From Thermoleophilia bacterium (GTDB taxonomy: Bacteria > Actinomycetota > Thermoleophilia > RBG-16-64-13), in assembly GCA_027493445.1 (NCBI GenBank), contig JAOSKU010000001.1, positions 3,244,822 through 3,308,821 on the forward strand: a stretch of DNA of 64,000 nt, given 5' to 3'. Each line of letters opens with the position of its first letter. Position 1 is the stretch's first letter. Made by a program: the position numbers and the translations under genes. Shown here piece after piece: positions 1 to 8,596 of the stretch. Below the pieces are notes generated by a model. That model saw only the letters and a program-made list of their open reading frames with translations. It was not told where the DNA came from and searched no databases.

Positions 1-4
1 GCGC

Positions 5-703
5 GTGCTCGAGTTGACGTTCGAGGTGAGCGGGAGCCGGCCGGAGACGGTGGTCATGCCGGTCCGGCGGGTCCTGAACGGGGGCTTCGCCGGCCGCGAC
101 CAGGCCCAGGTGCGGGCCCACATCGAAGAACTGGCGCATTTGGGCGTCAAGGACCCCGGTGAGACGCCCACCTTCTATCCACTGGTGCGCACGGCCGTAT
201 CCCAGGCCGAGGAGCTGCAGGTGGTGGGCGAAGCGGGCAACTGGGGCGAGGCCGAGCCGGTGGTTCTCTTCACCGCTCGGGGGCTGCTGGTCACCGTGGG
301 CAGCGACCACACCGACCGCGACCTGGAGGGCTACAGCATCATCAAGTCCAAGCAGGTCTATCCCAACATGGTGGCCCGCAGGGCCTGGCGGTACGAGGAG
401 GTGCTCGACCACTGGGACAACCTGATCCTCCGAGCCTGGGTGGGCGAAGGTCGCGGCCGCCTTTTTCAGGAGGCGCCGCTGGCCGCCCTCATGCGGCCCG
501 AGGAGCTGGTGGAGCGGGCCCGGGCCCTGATCGAGGGCGATCCTGAGGGTACCGTGTTCTTCTTGGGCACCGTCGCCGCCAAGGAGCAGATCACCTTCGC
601 CGGCGTGTTCGAGTGCGAGCTCAGCGATCCGACGACGGGAGACTCCTTGGTGTGCGCCTACCGGGCGACTCCGGTTGACTGGTTCAAGGGCAACATCGAC
701 TAA
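5..703 (+). CDS. DUF2848 family protein
   Basis: Encodes 232 residues from a GTG at the very edge of the window; this is the usual length of DUF2848 proteins, so it is probably complete although an upstream start cannot be excluded. The family is soluble, with no membrane segment or signal peptide visible, and is thought to share the fumarylacetoacetate-hydrolase-like fold; its reaction is not established. Recognisable stretches are GSDHTDRDLEGYSIIKSKQ (about residues 99-117) and FFLGTVAAKEQITFAG near the C terminus. It precedes a cupin and a molybdenum hydroxylase cluster on the same strand, which hints at a catabolic role, but a mobile repeat starts right after its stop codon and separates it from them. 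Confidence 0.75.
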   Translation: MLELTFEVSGSRPETVVMPVRRVLNGGFAGRDQAQVRAHIEELAHLGVKDPGETPTFYPLVRTAVSQAEELQVVGEAGNWGEAEPVVLFTARGLLVTVGSDHTDRDLEGYSIIKSKQVYPNMVARRAWRYEEVLDHWDNLILRAWVGEGRGRLFQEAPLAALMRPEELVERARALIEGDPEGTVFFLGTVAAKEQITFAGVFECELSDPTTGDSLVCAYRATPVDWFKGNID

Positions 704-863
704 CAGGCTGTTGAAGAATGACGCTTCGCCGCCGGAGTGCACTGGGTACGCGCAAGGCTAGGACGCAGGGAGCGCTCGTAGCAGCGCTACGGGCGCGACT
801 GAGGACGACGCATGGCGCCGCCCAGTGCGGTCCGGCGGCCGAGGTTTCGTTTTCAGCAGCCTG
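704..863. repeat. MITE-like inverted-terminus repeat, copy A
   Basis: A 160-bp non-coding element begins directly after the TAA of the preceding gene. Its ends are imperfect inverted repeats (CAGGCTGTTGAAGAATGACG on the left, TTTCAGCAGCCTG on the right). A nearly identical copy lies in the opposite orientation at 14752-14912. It has no open reading frame of its own and its interior contains further self-complementary GC-rich sequence (GTAGCAGCGCTAC). This fits a non-autonomous miniature element moved by a transposase elsewhere in the genome; a convincing target-site duplication was not found. Confidence 0.7.
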
Positions 864-894
864 CTAGATCGCGACGACGAGAAGGAGGAAGCAC

Positions 895-1233
895 ATGCCG
901 AAGCCGGAGCTGGAGTTCTTCGATCCGGAACCGATCCCCTGGCAGGAGATCGAGGGCTCGGACGGGATGATCCACGAGAAGATCGTGAGCCGCGACCCGG
1001 ACTCGGGCGACTATACCCGCGTCTTGGAGTTCAAGCCGGGCACCCGCACCACCGAGACTCTGGTGCATGATTTCTGGGAAGAAGTGTGGATCGTCTCGGG
1101 CAAGCTGCACGACATCGCCAAGAACGAGACCTACGAGGCGGGTTTCTATGCCTGCCGTCCGCCGGGCATGATCCACGGTCCCTACGACATCCCCGAAGGA
1201 TGCGTGACCTTCGAGATCCGCTACTGGAAGTAG
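895..1233 (+). CDS. small cupin-domain protein
   Basis: A 112-residue single-domain cupin. The ATG is preceded by AAGGAGG at 882-888 with a 6-nt gap, which fixes the start. The cupin barrel is suggested by GTRTTETLVHDFWEEVWIVS (around residues 47-66), then GFYACRPPGMIHGPYDIPEG, giving spaced His and Glu residues that could hold a metal, although the canonical first-motif HxH is reduced. Small cupins of this kind act as isomerases, dioxygenase-like enzymes or ligand sensors. It sits about 100 bp before the molybdenum hydroxylase genes and may act on the same substrate; that link rests only on position. Confidence 0.75.
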   Translation: MPKPELEFFDPEPIPWQEIEGSDGMIHEKIVSRDPDSGDYTRVLEFKPGTRTTETLVHDFWEEVWIVSGKLHDIAKNETYEAGFYACRPPGMIHGPYDIPEGCVTFEIRYWK

Positions 1234-1235
1234 CG

Positions 1236-1290
1236 AGGGACGCCGCATCGGGCCGCCCAGTGCGGCCGCGGCGGCCAAGGCTTCGTCTTG
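1236..1290. repeat. fragment of the MITE-like repeat
   Basis: A short stretch downstream of the cupin gene (CCGCCCAGTGCGG followed by GGCGGCCAAGGCTTCGTCTTG) is a diverged partial match to the right half of the MITE-like element at 704-863. Similar sequence also flanks copy B near 14715-14740. It has no terminal inverted repeat left and is best seen as a decayed copy. Confidence 0.45.
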
Positions 1291-1333
1291 AAACGAGCTC
1301 CAAGTCCGAGGGGGCTCGACGGGTAAGGAGGCA

Positions 1334-2317
1334 GTGACGGTGCGGGAGTTCTCCTATCACCGGCCGGCGGCGCTGGCCGAGGTCTGGCCCTTGCTCGAGG
1401 GAGCCAGGGGGTCGGTGAGCCTGCTTGCGGGCGGCACCGACCTGGTGCCCGCGCTGAAGCGTGGTCTGACCGCGCCGGCGGCGCTGATCGACGTGAAGCG
1501 GCTGCCGGAGCTGGAGGGCATCACCGACACGCTCGAAGGGGGGCTGCGCGTGGGCGCCGCCACCACGCTGCACGCGCTGGCCCGCTCGCCCCAGGTGGCG
1601 GGCCGGTATCCGGCTCTGGCCCAGGCGGCCGACACGGTCGCCTCCTATCAGATCCGCAACCGGGGCACGCTCGGGGGGAATCTCTGCCTCGACACCCGCT
1701 GCACGTACTTCAACCAGTCGCCTTTCTGGCGGGCCGAGTACCCGGACTGCCGCAAGACCGGCGGCCGCTCGTGCTACGTGGTGCCCAAAGGCGACCGCTG
1801 CCACGCCCTCTCCTCCTCCGATCTGGCCCCGCTGCTGGTGGCGCTGGGGGCCGAGGTGGAGGTGGCCTCGGCCGTTGGGGTACGGCGGCAGCCCGTCGAG
1901 GACCTGTTCGCCAACGACGGGCTCCAGGCCACCACCCTTGGGCCGGGCGAGCTGGTGACGGCGGCAGTGCTGCCCCCGGCCGCGGAGCTGCGGGCGGTGC
2001 ATCGGCGCTACGCCGCTCGCGAGACCGTGGATTTCCCCATGCTCAGTCTGGCTGCGGCGGCCGGTGACGGATGGGTGAGGCTGGTGGTGGGGCACGTGGC
2101 CTCGCGCCCCCTGCGGGCGCCGCGAGCGGAGCACGAGCTGGCCGCCTTCCTGGCCGGGGAGGGCGGCGAGGCGGCGGCCGTCGGTACGACGGCCGCCGCG
2201 GAGCTGGCTCTCACCTCGAGCGTGCGCGGCAGCGTGGCCTACAAGAAGCGGGTGCTGCGTGTGCTGGCGGCCCAAGCGGCCGAGGAGCTGGCCGCGAACG
2301 ACGAAAGGCGGGTGTGA
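1334..2317 (+). CDS. FAD-binding subunit of a xanthine dehydrogenase-family enzyme, 4-hydroxybenzoyl-CoA reductase beta-like
   Basis: A 327-residue flavoprotein subunit of the molybdenum hydroxylase superfamily. The GTG start is preceded by AAGGAG at 1325-1330. The FAD-binding motif LLAGGTDLVPALK (residues 30-42) and the RNRGTLGGNLC motif (about 107-117) are clear. Between them and the CO-dehydrogenase-type C-terminal domain lies a cysteine-rich insertion (CLDTRCTYFNQSPFWR, then C and C-containing stretches to about residue 158). That loop is the hallmark of 4-hydroxybenzoyl-CoA reductase beta subunits, where it binds an extra [4Fe-4S] cluster; this argues for a low-potential reductive or anaerobic hydroxylase rather than an ordinary xanthine dehydrogenase. 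The stop is followed after one base by the ATG of the Mo subunit, so the two are co-translated. Confidence 0.85.
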   Translation: MTVREFSYHRPAALAEVWPLLEGARGSVSLLAGGTDLVPALKRGLTAPAALIDVKRLPELEGITDTLEGGLRVGAATTLHALARSPQVAGRYPALAQAADTVASYQIRNRGTLGGNLCLDTRCTYFNQSPFWRAEYPDCRKTGGRSCYVVPKGDRCHALSSSDLAPLLVALGAEVEVASAVGVRRQPVEDLFANDGLQATTLGPGELVTAAVLPPAAELRAVHRRYAARETVDFPMLSLAAAAGDGWVRLVVGHVASRPLRAPRAEHELAAFLAGEGGEAAAVGTTAAAELALTSSVRGSVAYKKRVLRVLAAQAAEELAANDERRV

Positions 2318-2318
2318 C

Positions 2319-4592
2319 ATGGCGGTGGGCAAGCCGGTGCCGGTGGTCGACGCCCGGGCCAAGGTGAGCGGGCGTACGCAGTACACGGTCGACCTGCACC
2401 GTCCGGGCATGCTCTACGGCAAGATCCTCCGCAGCCCGCATCATCACGCCCGCGTGGTCTCCATCGATACGTCGGCCGCCCTGCACATCCCCGGGGTGAA
2501 GGCGGTGGTCACGGGCTTCGACCTGCCCCGGGTCAGGTACGGGTTCGGCTGGCGGCACCGCCAAGACATGTACGCTCTGAGCTGGGACAAGGCCCGCTTC
2601 AAGGGCGACGAGATCGCGGCGGTGGCGGCGGTCGACGAGTCGACCGCCGCCGAAGCCCTGCAGGCCATCGTCGTGGAGTACGAGCCCCTGCCCCCGGTCT
2701 TCGACTTCGACGCCGCCCTGGCCGGTGACGCCCCTCTCCTCCACGACGACGCCCCCGGCAACATCGCGGGCACCCTGGCCTTCAGCAAGGGAGACGTGGA
2801 CGCGGCGTTCGCCGAGCCGGACGTGGTCGTGGTGGAGGGCACCTACGAGACCCAGCGGGTCCACCAGTGTTACATGGAGCCCATGGGCTGCCTGGCCGAG
2901 TGGTCGCCCGACGGTCGTCTCACTATGTACATCGGCTCCATGAACACCTCGGGCATCCGCTGGATGCTGGCCAACTCCCTGGAGCTGCCCATCTCCAGGG
3001 TGCGGGTGGTGCAGCCCAACGTGGGCGGCTCTTTCGGCAGCAAGGTCACGAACGCCGGTCTCTACCCGGCCACCGCCTGGCTGGCCAAGGTCACCGGCCG
3101 CCCCGTGCGCACGGTCTACACCCGGGAGGAGGAGTACTTCGCCGGCCGGCCCCGGGTCAACAACCGCATCTGGCTGAAGACGGCCGCCCGGCGCGACGGC
3201 AGCCTGCTGGCCCGCGAGGTGAAGCTCCTGAACGACGTGGGCGCCTACGTGGAGATGGCGGCCGCCATGCTCGAGGTGATGTCGCACCGCAGCGACTCCC
3301 TCTACCGCATCCCCAACATCCGTTTCGATGGGCGCATGGTCTACACGAATAAGTCGCCCATCGGAGCCTACCGGGGCTTCGGCAATCCGCAGATGACCTT
3401 TGCCTACGAAGAGCAGCTGGATCGCATCGCCCGGGAGCTGGATATGGACCCCCTGGAGCTGCGATTGAAGAACGCCAGCCGCCAGGGCGATGTGAGCGTG
3501 CACGGCTGGGAGCTCAAGAGCTGCGGCTACCCGCAGGCCTTGGAAATCGTGCGTGAGCGCTCGGGCTGGGTTCAGAAGCGGGCCGAAAGGCGGCCCTTCC
3601 GGGGACTAGGCGTGGCCGGCACCATCCACGAGGGCGACGACCGCCACTCCACCGGGTTCGCCGGCTCGGAGGCCACCCTTGAGATCTTCGAGGACGGCCG
3701 GGTCTCCATCACCTCGGGAGAGGGCGAGTTCGGTCAGGGGGCTCACACCACCTTCGCCCAGATTGCGGCGGAGGTGCTGACCGTGCCTCTGGAGGACGTG
3801 AGCGTGCGCTTTCCCGACACCGACATCAGCGCCTACGCCCTGGGCCCTTGGGGCTCGCGCATCACCATCAGCGGCGGCAACGCCGTCCGCTACGCCGCCG
3901 AGGCGGCCCGCAACCAGCTGTTGGAGGAGGCGGCCGTCATGTGGGACGTGCGCACCGAGAACCTGGGCATCGCCGAGGGGCGCGTCTTCGTGGAAGGCGA
4001 TCCGGAACGCTCATCCACCGTGGCCGAGGTGGCCAAGGCGGCCCTCTACCGGCTGAACGGCGGTGTCATCCGCACGGTGGGCAAGGAGGAGCCCTCCACC
4101 AGCATGATGAATCCCGAGATCCAGTCGAACCCCTGCAGCGCCTATTCCTTCGCCGCCCAGGTGGCCGAGGTGACGGTTGACCCCGACACCGGGCGGGTGA
4201 CCATCGAGGGCATCTGGACGGCCAACGACTGCGGCCGGGTGCTGAACCCGCTCATGGCCGACGCCCAGGTGGAGGCCAGCGTGCTTCAGGGCATCGGCTT
4301 CACGCTGTCGGAGCACATGGAGTATCGGCGGGGCCACCTGCGGGAGGCGGGCTTCCTGGGCACGGGCACGCCCAACGTCTACGACATGCCGCCGGTGGAG
4401 GTGCGTTACACCGACACCCACGACCCCTACGGGCCCTACGGAGCCAAAGGGGTGGCCGAGCTGGGACAGCCGCCTATCCCGGCGGCACTGGCGGGAGCCA
4501 TCGAGGACGCCATCGGGGTGCGTTTCACGAGGTTGCCCATCACCCCGGAGGATATCGTGCGGGCGCTCCAGAAGAAGGAGGACCAGGCGTGA
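2319..4592 (+). CDS. molybdopterin-binding catalytic subunit, xanthine dehydrogenase family
   Basis: A 757-residue large subunit that holds the molybdenum cofactor and the active site. I take the ATG at 2319, one base past the upstream stop, rather than an in-frame upstream codon that would overlap the FAD subunit. Diagnostic motifs are GGSFGSK (Mo-cofactor loop), GAYRGFGNPQM, GEGEFGQGAHT, and the C-terminal GAKGVAELGQPP, whose Glu is the expected catalytic base. The N-terminal a/b hammerhead domain begins with KVSGRTQYTVDL. It forms an enzyme with the FAD subunit upstream and the 2Fe-2S subunit downstream, whose GTG start overlaps this stop. The substrate cannot be read from sequence. Confidence 0.88.
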   Translation: MAVGKPVPVVDARAKVSGRTQYTVDLHRPGMLYGKILRSPHHHARVVSIDTSAALHIPGVKAVVTGFDLPRVRYGFGWRHRQDMYALSWDKARFKGDEIAAVAAVDESTAAEALQAIVVEYEPLPPVFDFDAALAGDAPLLHDDAPGNIAGTLAFSKGDVDAAFAEPDVVVVEGTYETQRVHQCYMEPMGCLAEWSPDGRLTMYIGSMNTSGIRWMLANSLELPISRVRVVQPNVGGSFGSKVTNAGLYPATAWLAKVTGRPVRTVYTREEEYFAGRPRVNNRIWLKTAARRDGSLLAREVKLLNDVGAYVEMAAAMLEVMSHRSDSLYRIPNIRFDGRMVYTNKSPIGAYRGFGNPQMTFAYEEQLDRIARELDMDPLELRLKNASRQGDVSVHGWELKSCGYPQALEIVRERSGWVQKRAERRPFRGLGVAGTIHEGDDRHSTGFAGSEATLEIFEDGRVSITSGEGEFGQGAHTTFAQIAAEVLTVPLEDVSVRFPDTDISAYALGPWGSRITISGGNAVRYAAEAARNQLLEEAAVMWDVRTENLGIAEGRVFVEGDPERSSTVAEVAKAALYRLNGGVIRTVGKEEPSTSMMNPEIQSNPCSAYSFAAQVAEVTVDPDTGRVTIEGIWTANDCGRVLNPLMADAQVEASVLQGIGFTLSEHMEYRRGHLREAGFLGTGTPNVYDMPPVEVRYTDTHDPYGPYGAKGVAELGQPPIPAALAGAIEDAIGVRFTRLPITPEDIVRALQKKEDQA

Positions 4593-5068
4593 AGCAGCCG
4601 ATCGTCTTAAACGTCAACGGCGAGACCCACGAGCTCCTCGTGCGGTCCACCGAGACGCTGGCCTCGGTGCTGCGCGGGCAGCTTCTCCTCACCGGCACCA
4701 AGGAGGCCTGCGGCGTGGGCGAGTGCGGGGCCTGCTCGGTCTTGATCGACGGCCGGGCGGTGAACTCCTGCCTGCTACTGGCTGTGGATATGGAAGGCCA
4801 CGAGATCGTCACCATCGAAGGTCTGGCGCCGGAGGGAGAGCTCACGCCTCTGCAGGAAGCCTTCGTGGAGCACGGGGCCGTTCACTGCGGCTTCTGCACC
4901 CCGGGCATGATCGTCACGGCCACCGACTACCTGCGGAACAGCCCCCGTCACGACCGCGGGGCGCTGAAAAGGGCTATCGAGGGCAACGTCTGCCGGTGCA
5001 CGGGCTACGTCAAGATCGTGGAGGCCATCGAGGACGCGCAGGCGCGCCTGGAGGTGGACCGTGTCTGA
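4589..5068 (+). CDS. 2Fe-2S electron-transfer subunit, xanthine dehydrogenase family
   Basis: A 159-residue small subunit carrying the two [2Fe-2S] clusters that pass electrons between the molybdenum site and FAD. The plant-ferredoxin-type cluster is CGVGECGACSVLIDG with the distal Cys in NSCL (about residues 43-70); the second, all-helical cluster domain shows CGFCTPGM and CRCTGY (about 104-143). The GTG start overlaps the upstream TGA (GTGA), and its own end overlaps the next gene by 8 nt, showing tight translational coupling in a four-gene unit. Confidence 0.9.
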   Translation: MKQPIVLNVNGETHELLVRSTETLASVLRGQLLLTGTKEACGVGECGACSVLIDGRAVNSCLLLAVDMEGHEIVTIEGLAPEGELTPLQEAFVEHGAVHCGFCTPGMIVTATDYLRNSPRHDRGALKRAIEGNVCRCTGYVKIVEAIEDAQARLEVDRV

Positions 5069-7889
5069 CACATCGGAGAGGCTTCGCCTCGTGGTCAATG
5101 GTTCGCCCGTTGAATTGGAGGTCTCGCCTGAGCGGAGTCTGCTCGCCGTGCTGCGCGAGGATCTGGGCCTGACGGGCACCAAGGAGGGCTGCTCCAAGGG
5201 ACACTGCGGCACGTGCGCCGTGCTGGTTGACGGCAAGGTGACGCTCTCCTGCCACGTGAAGGCGGTCGACGTTGCCGGCCGGGAGGTCGTCACCATCGAG
5301 AGTCTCGGGACGCGGGAGGCGCCTCACCCCGTCCAGCGGGCCTTCGTCGAGACCGGGGCTGTGCAGTGCGGCTTCTGCACTCCGGGAGCCATCATCTCGG
5401 CCAAGGCTCTGCTCGATGCCAACCCGGACCCCACCCGCGACGCGATCGTGGCCGCGCTCAACCGGCACCTCTGCCGGTGTACCGGCTACGTCAAACTGGT
5501 CGACGCCGTGCAGCTGGCCGGCCGTCACTTGCGCGGGGAGACGACTCCTGTGGAGGCCGCCGGAGCCCAGGCTGCCGGGGCCGCCGAGGTGACCGAATCC
5601 CTGGGGATCGAGGCCACGGTCGCCGGTGGGAACAGCCGCGGGGCCATCGGCCGCAGTCTCCCCCGCCGGGACGCCTGGGAGAAGGTGCTGGGCGAAGCCC
5701 GTTTCGCCGCCGACATCACCCTGCCCGACATGCAGCACGCGCAGGTGGTGCGCAGCCCGCACCATCACGCCCGTATCCTGGCGATCGACACGACAACGGC
5801 GCGGGCGCTGCCCGGGGTGGCGGCGGTGATCACCGCCGCCGACGTACCCGGGCGCAACGCGGTGGCCATCTTCCGGCCCGACCAACCCATCCTGGCTACG
5901 GACAGGGTGCGCCACCGGGGCGAGCCGGTCGCTCTGGTGGTAGCCGATTCCCTCGAGACTGCCCGCACGGCCCGCGACCTGGTGGTGGTCGAGTGGCAGG
6001 TGCTGCCCGCCGTCATGACGCCCGAAGAGGCTTTGGCCGAGGGCGCTCCCCGCATCCACGACGACGTGCCCAACGAGGTCTTCTCCCGGCGCCTGGCTCG
6101 GGGTGACGCCGCCGGGGCCCTGGCCGCGGCCGACGTGGTGGTCGAAGGCGAGTTCTCCACCCCCTACAACGAGCACGCCTATCTGGAGCCCGAGGCCGGA
6201 CTGGCGTGCATGGACGGCGACCGGGTGGTCGTCATGGTAGGCACGCAGAATGCCCAGCACTGCCGCACCGAGATCGCCAAGGTGCTGGCTGTCGATCCGG
6301 AACGTGTGCGCGTCATCCAGACCACCACCGGGGGCGGCTTCGGCGGGAAGCTCGACGTGCCCTTCCCGGCCCTGCTGGCCCTGGCGGCCTGGGTCACCCG
6401 CCGGCCGATCAAGCTGGTGCTGACTCGGGAGGAGTCGTTCCTGGACAGCACCAAGCGGCATCCCTTCCGCATGCACCTGCGCCTGGGCGCCACCGGCGCG
6501 GGCGATCTCATCGCCCTGCAGGTGGACTTTACGGCCAACACCGGTGCCTATATGTCCTTCGGAGCGGGCGTGGTGACCCGGGCGGTGGTGCACGCCGGCG
6601 GCCCCTACCGCATCCCCAACATCGAGACGGTGGGCCGGGCGGTCCACACCAACGGACCGGTCAGCGGGGCCATGCGGGGTTTCGGCGTCCCGCAGATGAC
6701 CTTTGCCCTGGAGTGCCTGCTGGACGAGCTGGCCGGCAAACTGGGTCAGGATCCCCTCGAGCTGCGGCGGCGCAACGGCTACCGCGACCGCGACCTCACC
6801 GCCTCCGGCCAGCAGCTGGAAGCCCGGGTGCCCTATCTGCGCACCCTGGAGGCGGTGGAGCCCGCCTACCGCCGGGCGCGGCAGGCGGCGGCGGAGTTCA
6901 ACGTCTCGGCCAAGGCCGAGCGCGGCGGCCGGCGCCGGGGGGTGGGGCTGGCCAGCATGTGGTTCGGACCGGGCAAGACCAGTCTGGCCGAGAAGTCCTA
7001 TGCCTTCCTGGAACTGGAGGCCGGCGGCGACGTGCGCCTGGTGACTACGGCCGCCGACATCGGTCAGGGCTTGGAGACGGTGATGGCCCAGATCACGGCC
7101 GAGGAGCTGCGCATGTCTTACGAGCGCGTCCTGGTGAGCACCAAGGACACCGACGGCTCTCCCGACGGCGGCTTCACCTGCGCCAGCCGGCAGACGTACA
7201 ACACGGGCAACGCCGTCCGGGTGGCCGCCATGCAGCTCAAGGAGTCGGTGACCGTGGCGGCTGCGGAGATGATGGGGCGCCCCCCTGCGGGGCTGCTGGT
7301 GGCCGACGGCGAGGTTCGCTCTCCCGGGGCGCCCGAGGAGTGCGTGACCTTCCGTGAGCTGGTGGCCGCCGGCCACACCCGCCGCTACTTCGGGGCCTAC
7401 GCCGCTGACGTCTCCGACCTGGATGCTGACGGGCAGGGAGTCCCCTACGAGACCTACACCTTCGGGACGCAGGTGGCCGAGGTGGAGGTCGATCCCCGGC
7501 GGGGGGCCGTCAAGATTCTGGCGGTGCACGTGGCCCACGACGTGGGCACGGTCATCAATCCCCAAGCCGTGCAGGGTCAGCTCGAAGGGGGCGCGCTCAT
7601 GGGCATCGGCTTCGCTCTACAAGAGGAGTATCTGCCGGGCGAGACCGAGAGCTTCCGCGACTACCGTATCCCGCGGGCGAAGGACATGCCCGCGATCGAC
7701 GTGGTGCACCTGGACACACCCCACGAACGGGGCCCCTTCGGTGCGGCGGGCGCGGGCGAGTGTGCCCAGATGCCCACCGGGCCCGCCATCGCCAACGCCC
7801 TCCACGACGCCCTGGGTCTGCGTCTGCGCGACCTGCCCATCACGCCCGCCCGCCTGCGGGCGGCGGTGGCCGCCGAGCGGTCCGGGTAG
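5061..7889 (+). CDS. fused 2Fe-2S / molybdopterin-binding protein, xanthine dehydrogenase family
   Basis: A 942-residue protein with a complete 2Fe-2S subunit at the N terminus (CSKGHCGTCAVLVDG, CGFCTPGAI and CRCTGY within residues 1-170), a linker of about 30 residues, and then a full Mo-binding subunit (GGGFGGK, SGAMRGFGVPQM, ADIGQGLETV and C-terminal GAAGAGECAQMP with the catalytic Glu). It lacks an FAD domain, so it may share the FAD subunit at 1334 or pass electrons elsewhere. The fusion means the cluster encodes two different Mo active sites with one flavin subunit. The start GTG overlaps the previous gene by 8 nt. Confidence 0.88.
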   Translation: MSDTSERLRLVVNGSPVELEVSPERSLLAVLREDLGLTGTKEGCSKGHCGTCAVLVDGKVTLSCHVKAVDVAGREVVTIESLGTREAPHPVQRAFVETGAVQCGFCTPGAIISAKALLDANPDPTRDAIVAALNRHLCRCTGYVKLVDAVQLAGRHLRGETTPVEAAGAQAAGAAEVTESLGIEATVAGGNSRGAIGRSLPRRDAWEKVLGEARFAADITLPDMQHAQVVRSPHHHARILAIDTTTARALPGVAAVITAADVPGRNAVAIFRPDQPILATDRVRHRGEPVALVVADSLETARTARDLVVVEWQVLPAVMTPEEALAEGAPRIHDDVPNEVFSRRLARGDAAGALAAADVVVEGEFSTPYNEHAYLEPEAGLACMDGDRVVVMVGTQNAQHCRTEIAKVLAVDPERVRVIQTTTGGGFGGKLDVPFPALLALAAWVTRRPIKLVLTREESFLDSTKRHPFRMHLRLGATGAGDLIALQVDFTANTGAYMSFGAGVVTRAVVHAGGPYRIPNIETVGRAVHTNGPVSGAMRGFGVPQMTFALECLLDELAGKLGQDPLELRRRNGYRDRDLTASGQQLEARVPYLRTLEAVEPAYRRARQAAAEFNVSAKAERGGRRRGVGLASMWFGPGKTSLAEKSYAFLELEAGGDVRLVTTAADIGQGLETVMAQITAEELRMSYERVLVSTKDTDGSPDGGFTCASRQTYNTGNAVRVAAMQLKESVTVAAAEMMGRPPAGLLVADGEVRSPGAPEECVTFRELVAAGHTRRYFGAYAADVSDLDADGQGVPYETYTFGTQVAEVEVDPRRGAVKILAVHVAHDVGTVINPQAVQGQLEGGALMGIGFALQEEYLPGETESFRDYRIPRAKDMPAIDVVHLDTPHERGPFGAAGAGECAQMPTGPAIANALHDALGLRLRDLPITPARLRAAVAAERSG

Positions 7890-7955
7890 CGCAGCAGGCG
7901 GAGGCGACTGGGCGAACTCGGCGAACGGAATCGCGTGGACTCAGGTTCGATGATC

Positions 7956-7994
7956 TTGCGCTGCAACGCATTCATGACTATAATAATGGTCATG
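7956..7994 (+). promoter_or_regulatory. promoter with overlapping operator of the Phd/RelE module
   Basis: A -35-like TTGCGC (7956-7961) and a perfect TATAAT -10 (7979-7984) are separated by 17 bp. An inverted repeat CATGAC-N10-GTCATG (7973-7994) encloses the -10 box and ends on the antitoxin ATG. Transcription would begin around 7991, giving a nearly leaderless mRNA. Autorepression by the antitoxin or toxin-antitoxin complex at this palindrome is the usual scheme for such modules and is inferred here. Confidence 0.65.
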
Positions 7995-8264
7995 TCAGAG
8001 ACGTTGCCACTTGCCGATGTGAAGGCTCGACTTTCGGAGCTCGTCGAACGCGTTGCATCCGAGCATGATCGGGTGCTCATCACTCGTCGGGGCCGGCCCG
8101 CGGCCGTGCTCATGAGCCCGGATGACCTCGAAGCTCTCGAAGAAACGCTCGACCTATTGTCTGAGCCGGACGCGATGGAAGAGATCCGTCGGGCCGAAGC
8201 CGATCTCGACGCGGGGCTGGGCTTCTCAGCAGCTGACGTGCGGGCGAAGTACGTCAAGAGGTAG
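7992..8264 (+). CDS. type II antitoxin, Phd/YefM family
   Basis: A 90-residue antitoxin beginning MSETLPLADVKARLSELVER, the typical Phd/YefM DNA-binding N terminus, followed by the ITRRGRPAAVLMS strand-turn-strand and a charged helical C-terminal tail that would wrap the toxin. I chose the ATG at 7992 because it is the one placed just after the predicted transcription start; ATGs at 7974 and 7986 lie inside the promoter and operator. The toxin gene follows after 9 bp. Confidence 0.85.
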   Translation: MSETLPLADVKARLSELVERVASEHDRVLITRRGRPAAVLMSPDDLEALEETLDLLSEPDAMEEIRRAEADLDAGLGFSAADVRAKYVKR

Positions 8265-8273
8265 CCCGGCAGC

Positions 8274-8543
8274 ATGGGCCGTTTCGAGCTGCGTCTCGCG
8301 CCATCAGCCGAACGGACCCTGCAGCGTCTCCCCGAGTCAGTGGCCGCCGCTATCGTTGAGTTCGCAACCGGCCCGCTTTTGGAGGAGCCTTTCCGGGTCG
8401 GCAGGCCGCTGATGAGAGAGTTGGCCGGGTACCACGTCGCCCGCCGGGGCCACTACCGTGTGATCTACCGGATCGACGAGGCCGTCGTCACCGTGCGCGT
8501 CGTCCGGATCGATCACCGCGCCGACGTCTACCACCCGCGCTAG
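8274..8543 (+). CDS. type II toxin, RelE/ParE family mRNA interferase
   Basis: An 89-residue RelE-fold protein: FELRLAPSAERTLQRLPE at the N terminus, the central RELAGYHVARRGHYRVIYRID, and the terminal VVRIDHRADVYHPR. The basic residues and Tyr in the last segment are those RelE enzymes use to cut mRNA on the ribosome. It sits 9 bp after its Phd-like antitoxin and is presumably neutralised by it and transcribed from the promoter at 7956-7984. Confidence 0.88.
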   Translation: MGRFELRLAPSAERTLQRLPESVAAAIVEFATGPLLEEPFRVGRPLMRELAGYHVARRGHYRVIYRIDEAVVTVRVVRIDHRADVYHPR

Positions 8544-8596
8544 TCTGCTGCCAAGCCAAACTCGTGCGCCGCCGCTACGAAAGTCTCCATGCTCCG

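Noticed and set aside
704..863. Possible Rho-independent terminator after the DUF2848 gene
   Set aside because: The inverted ends are about 140 bp apart, there is no T tract, and the same unit occurs elsewhere, so a mobile repeat fits better.
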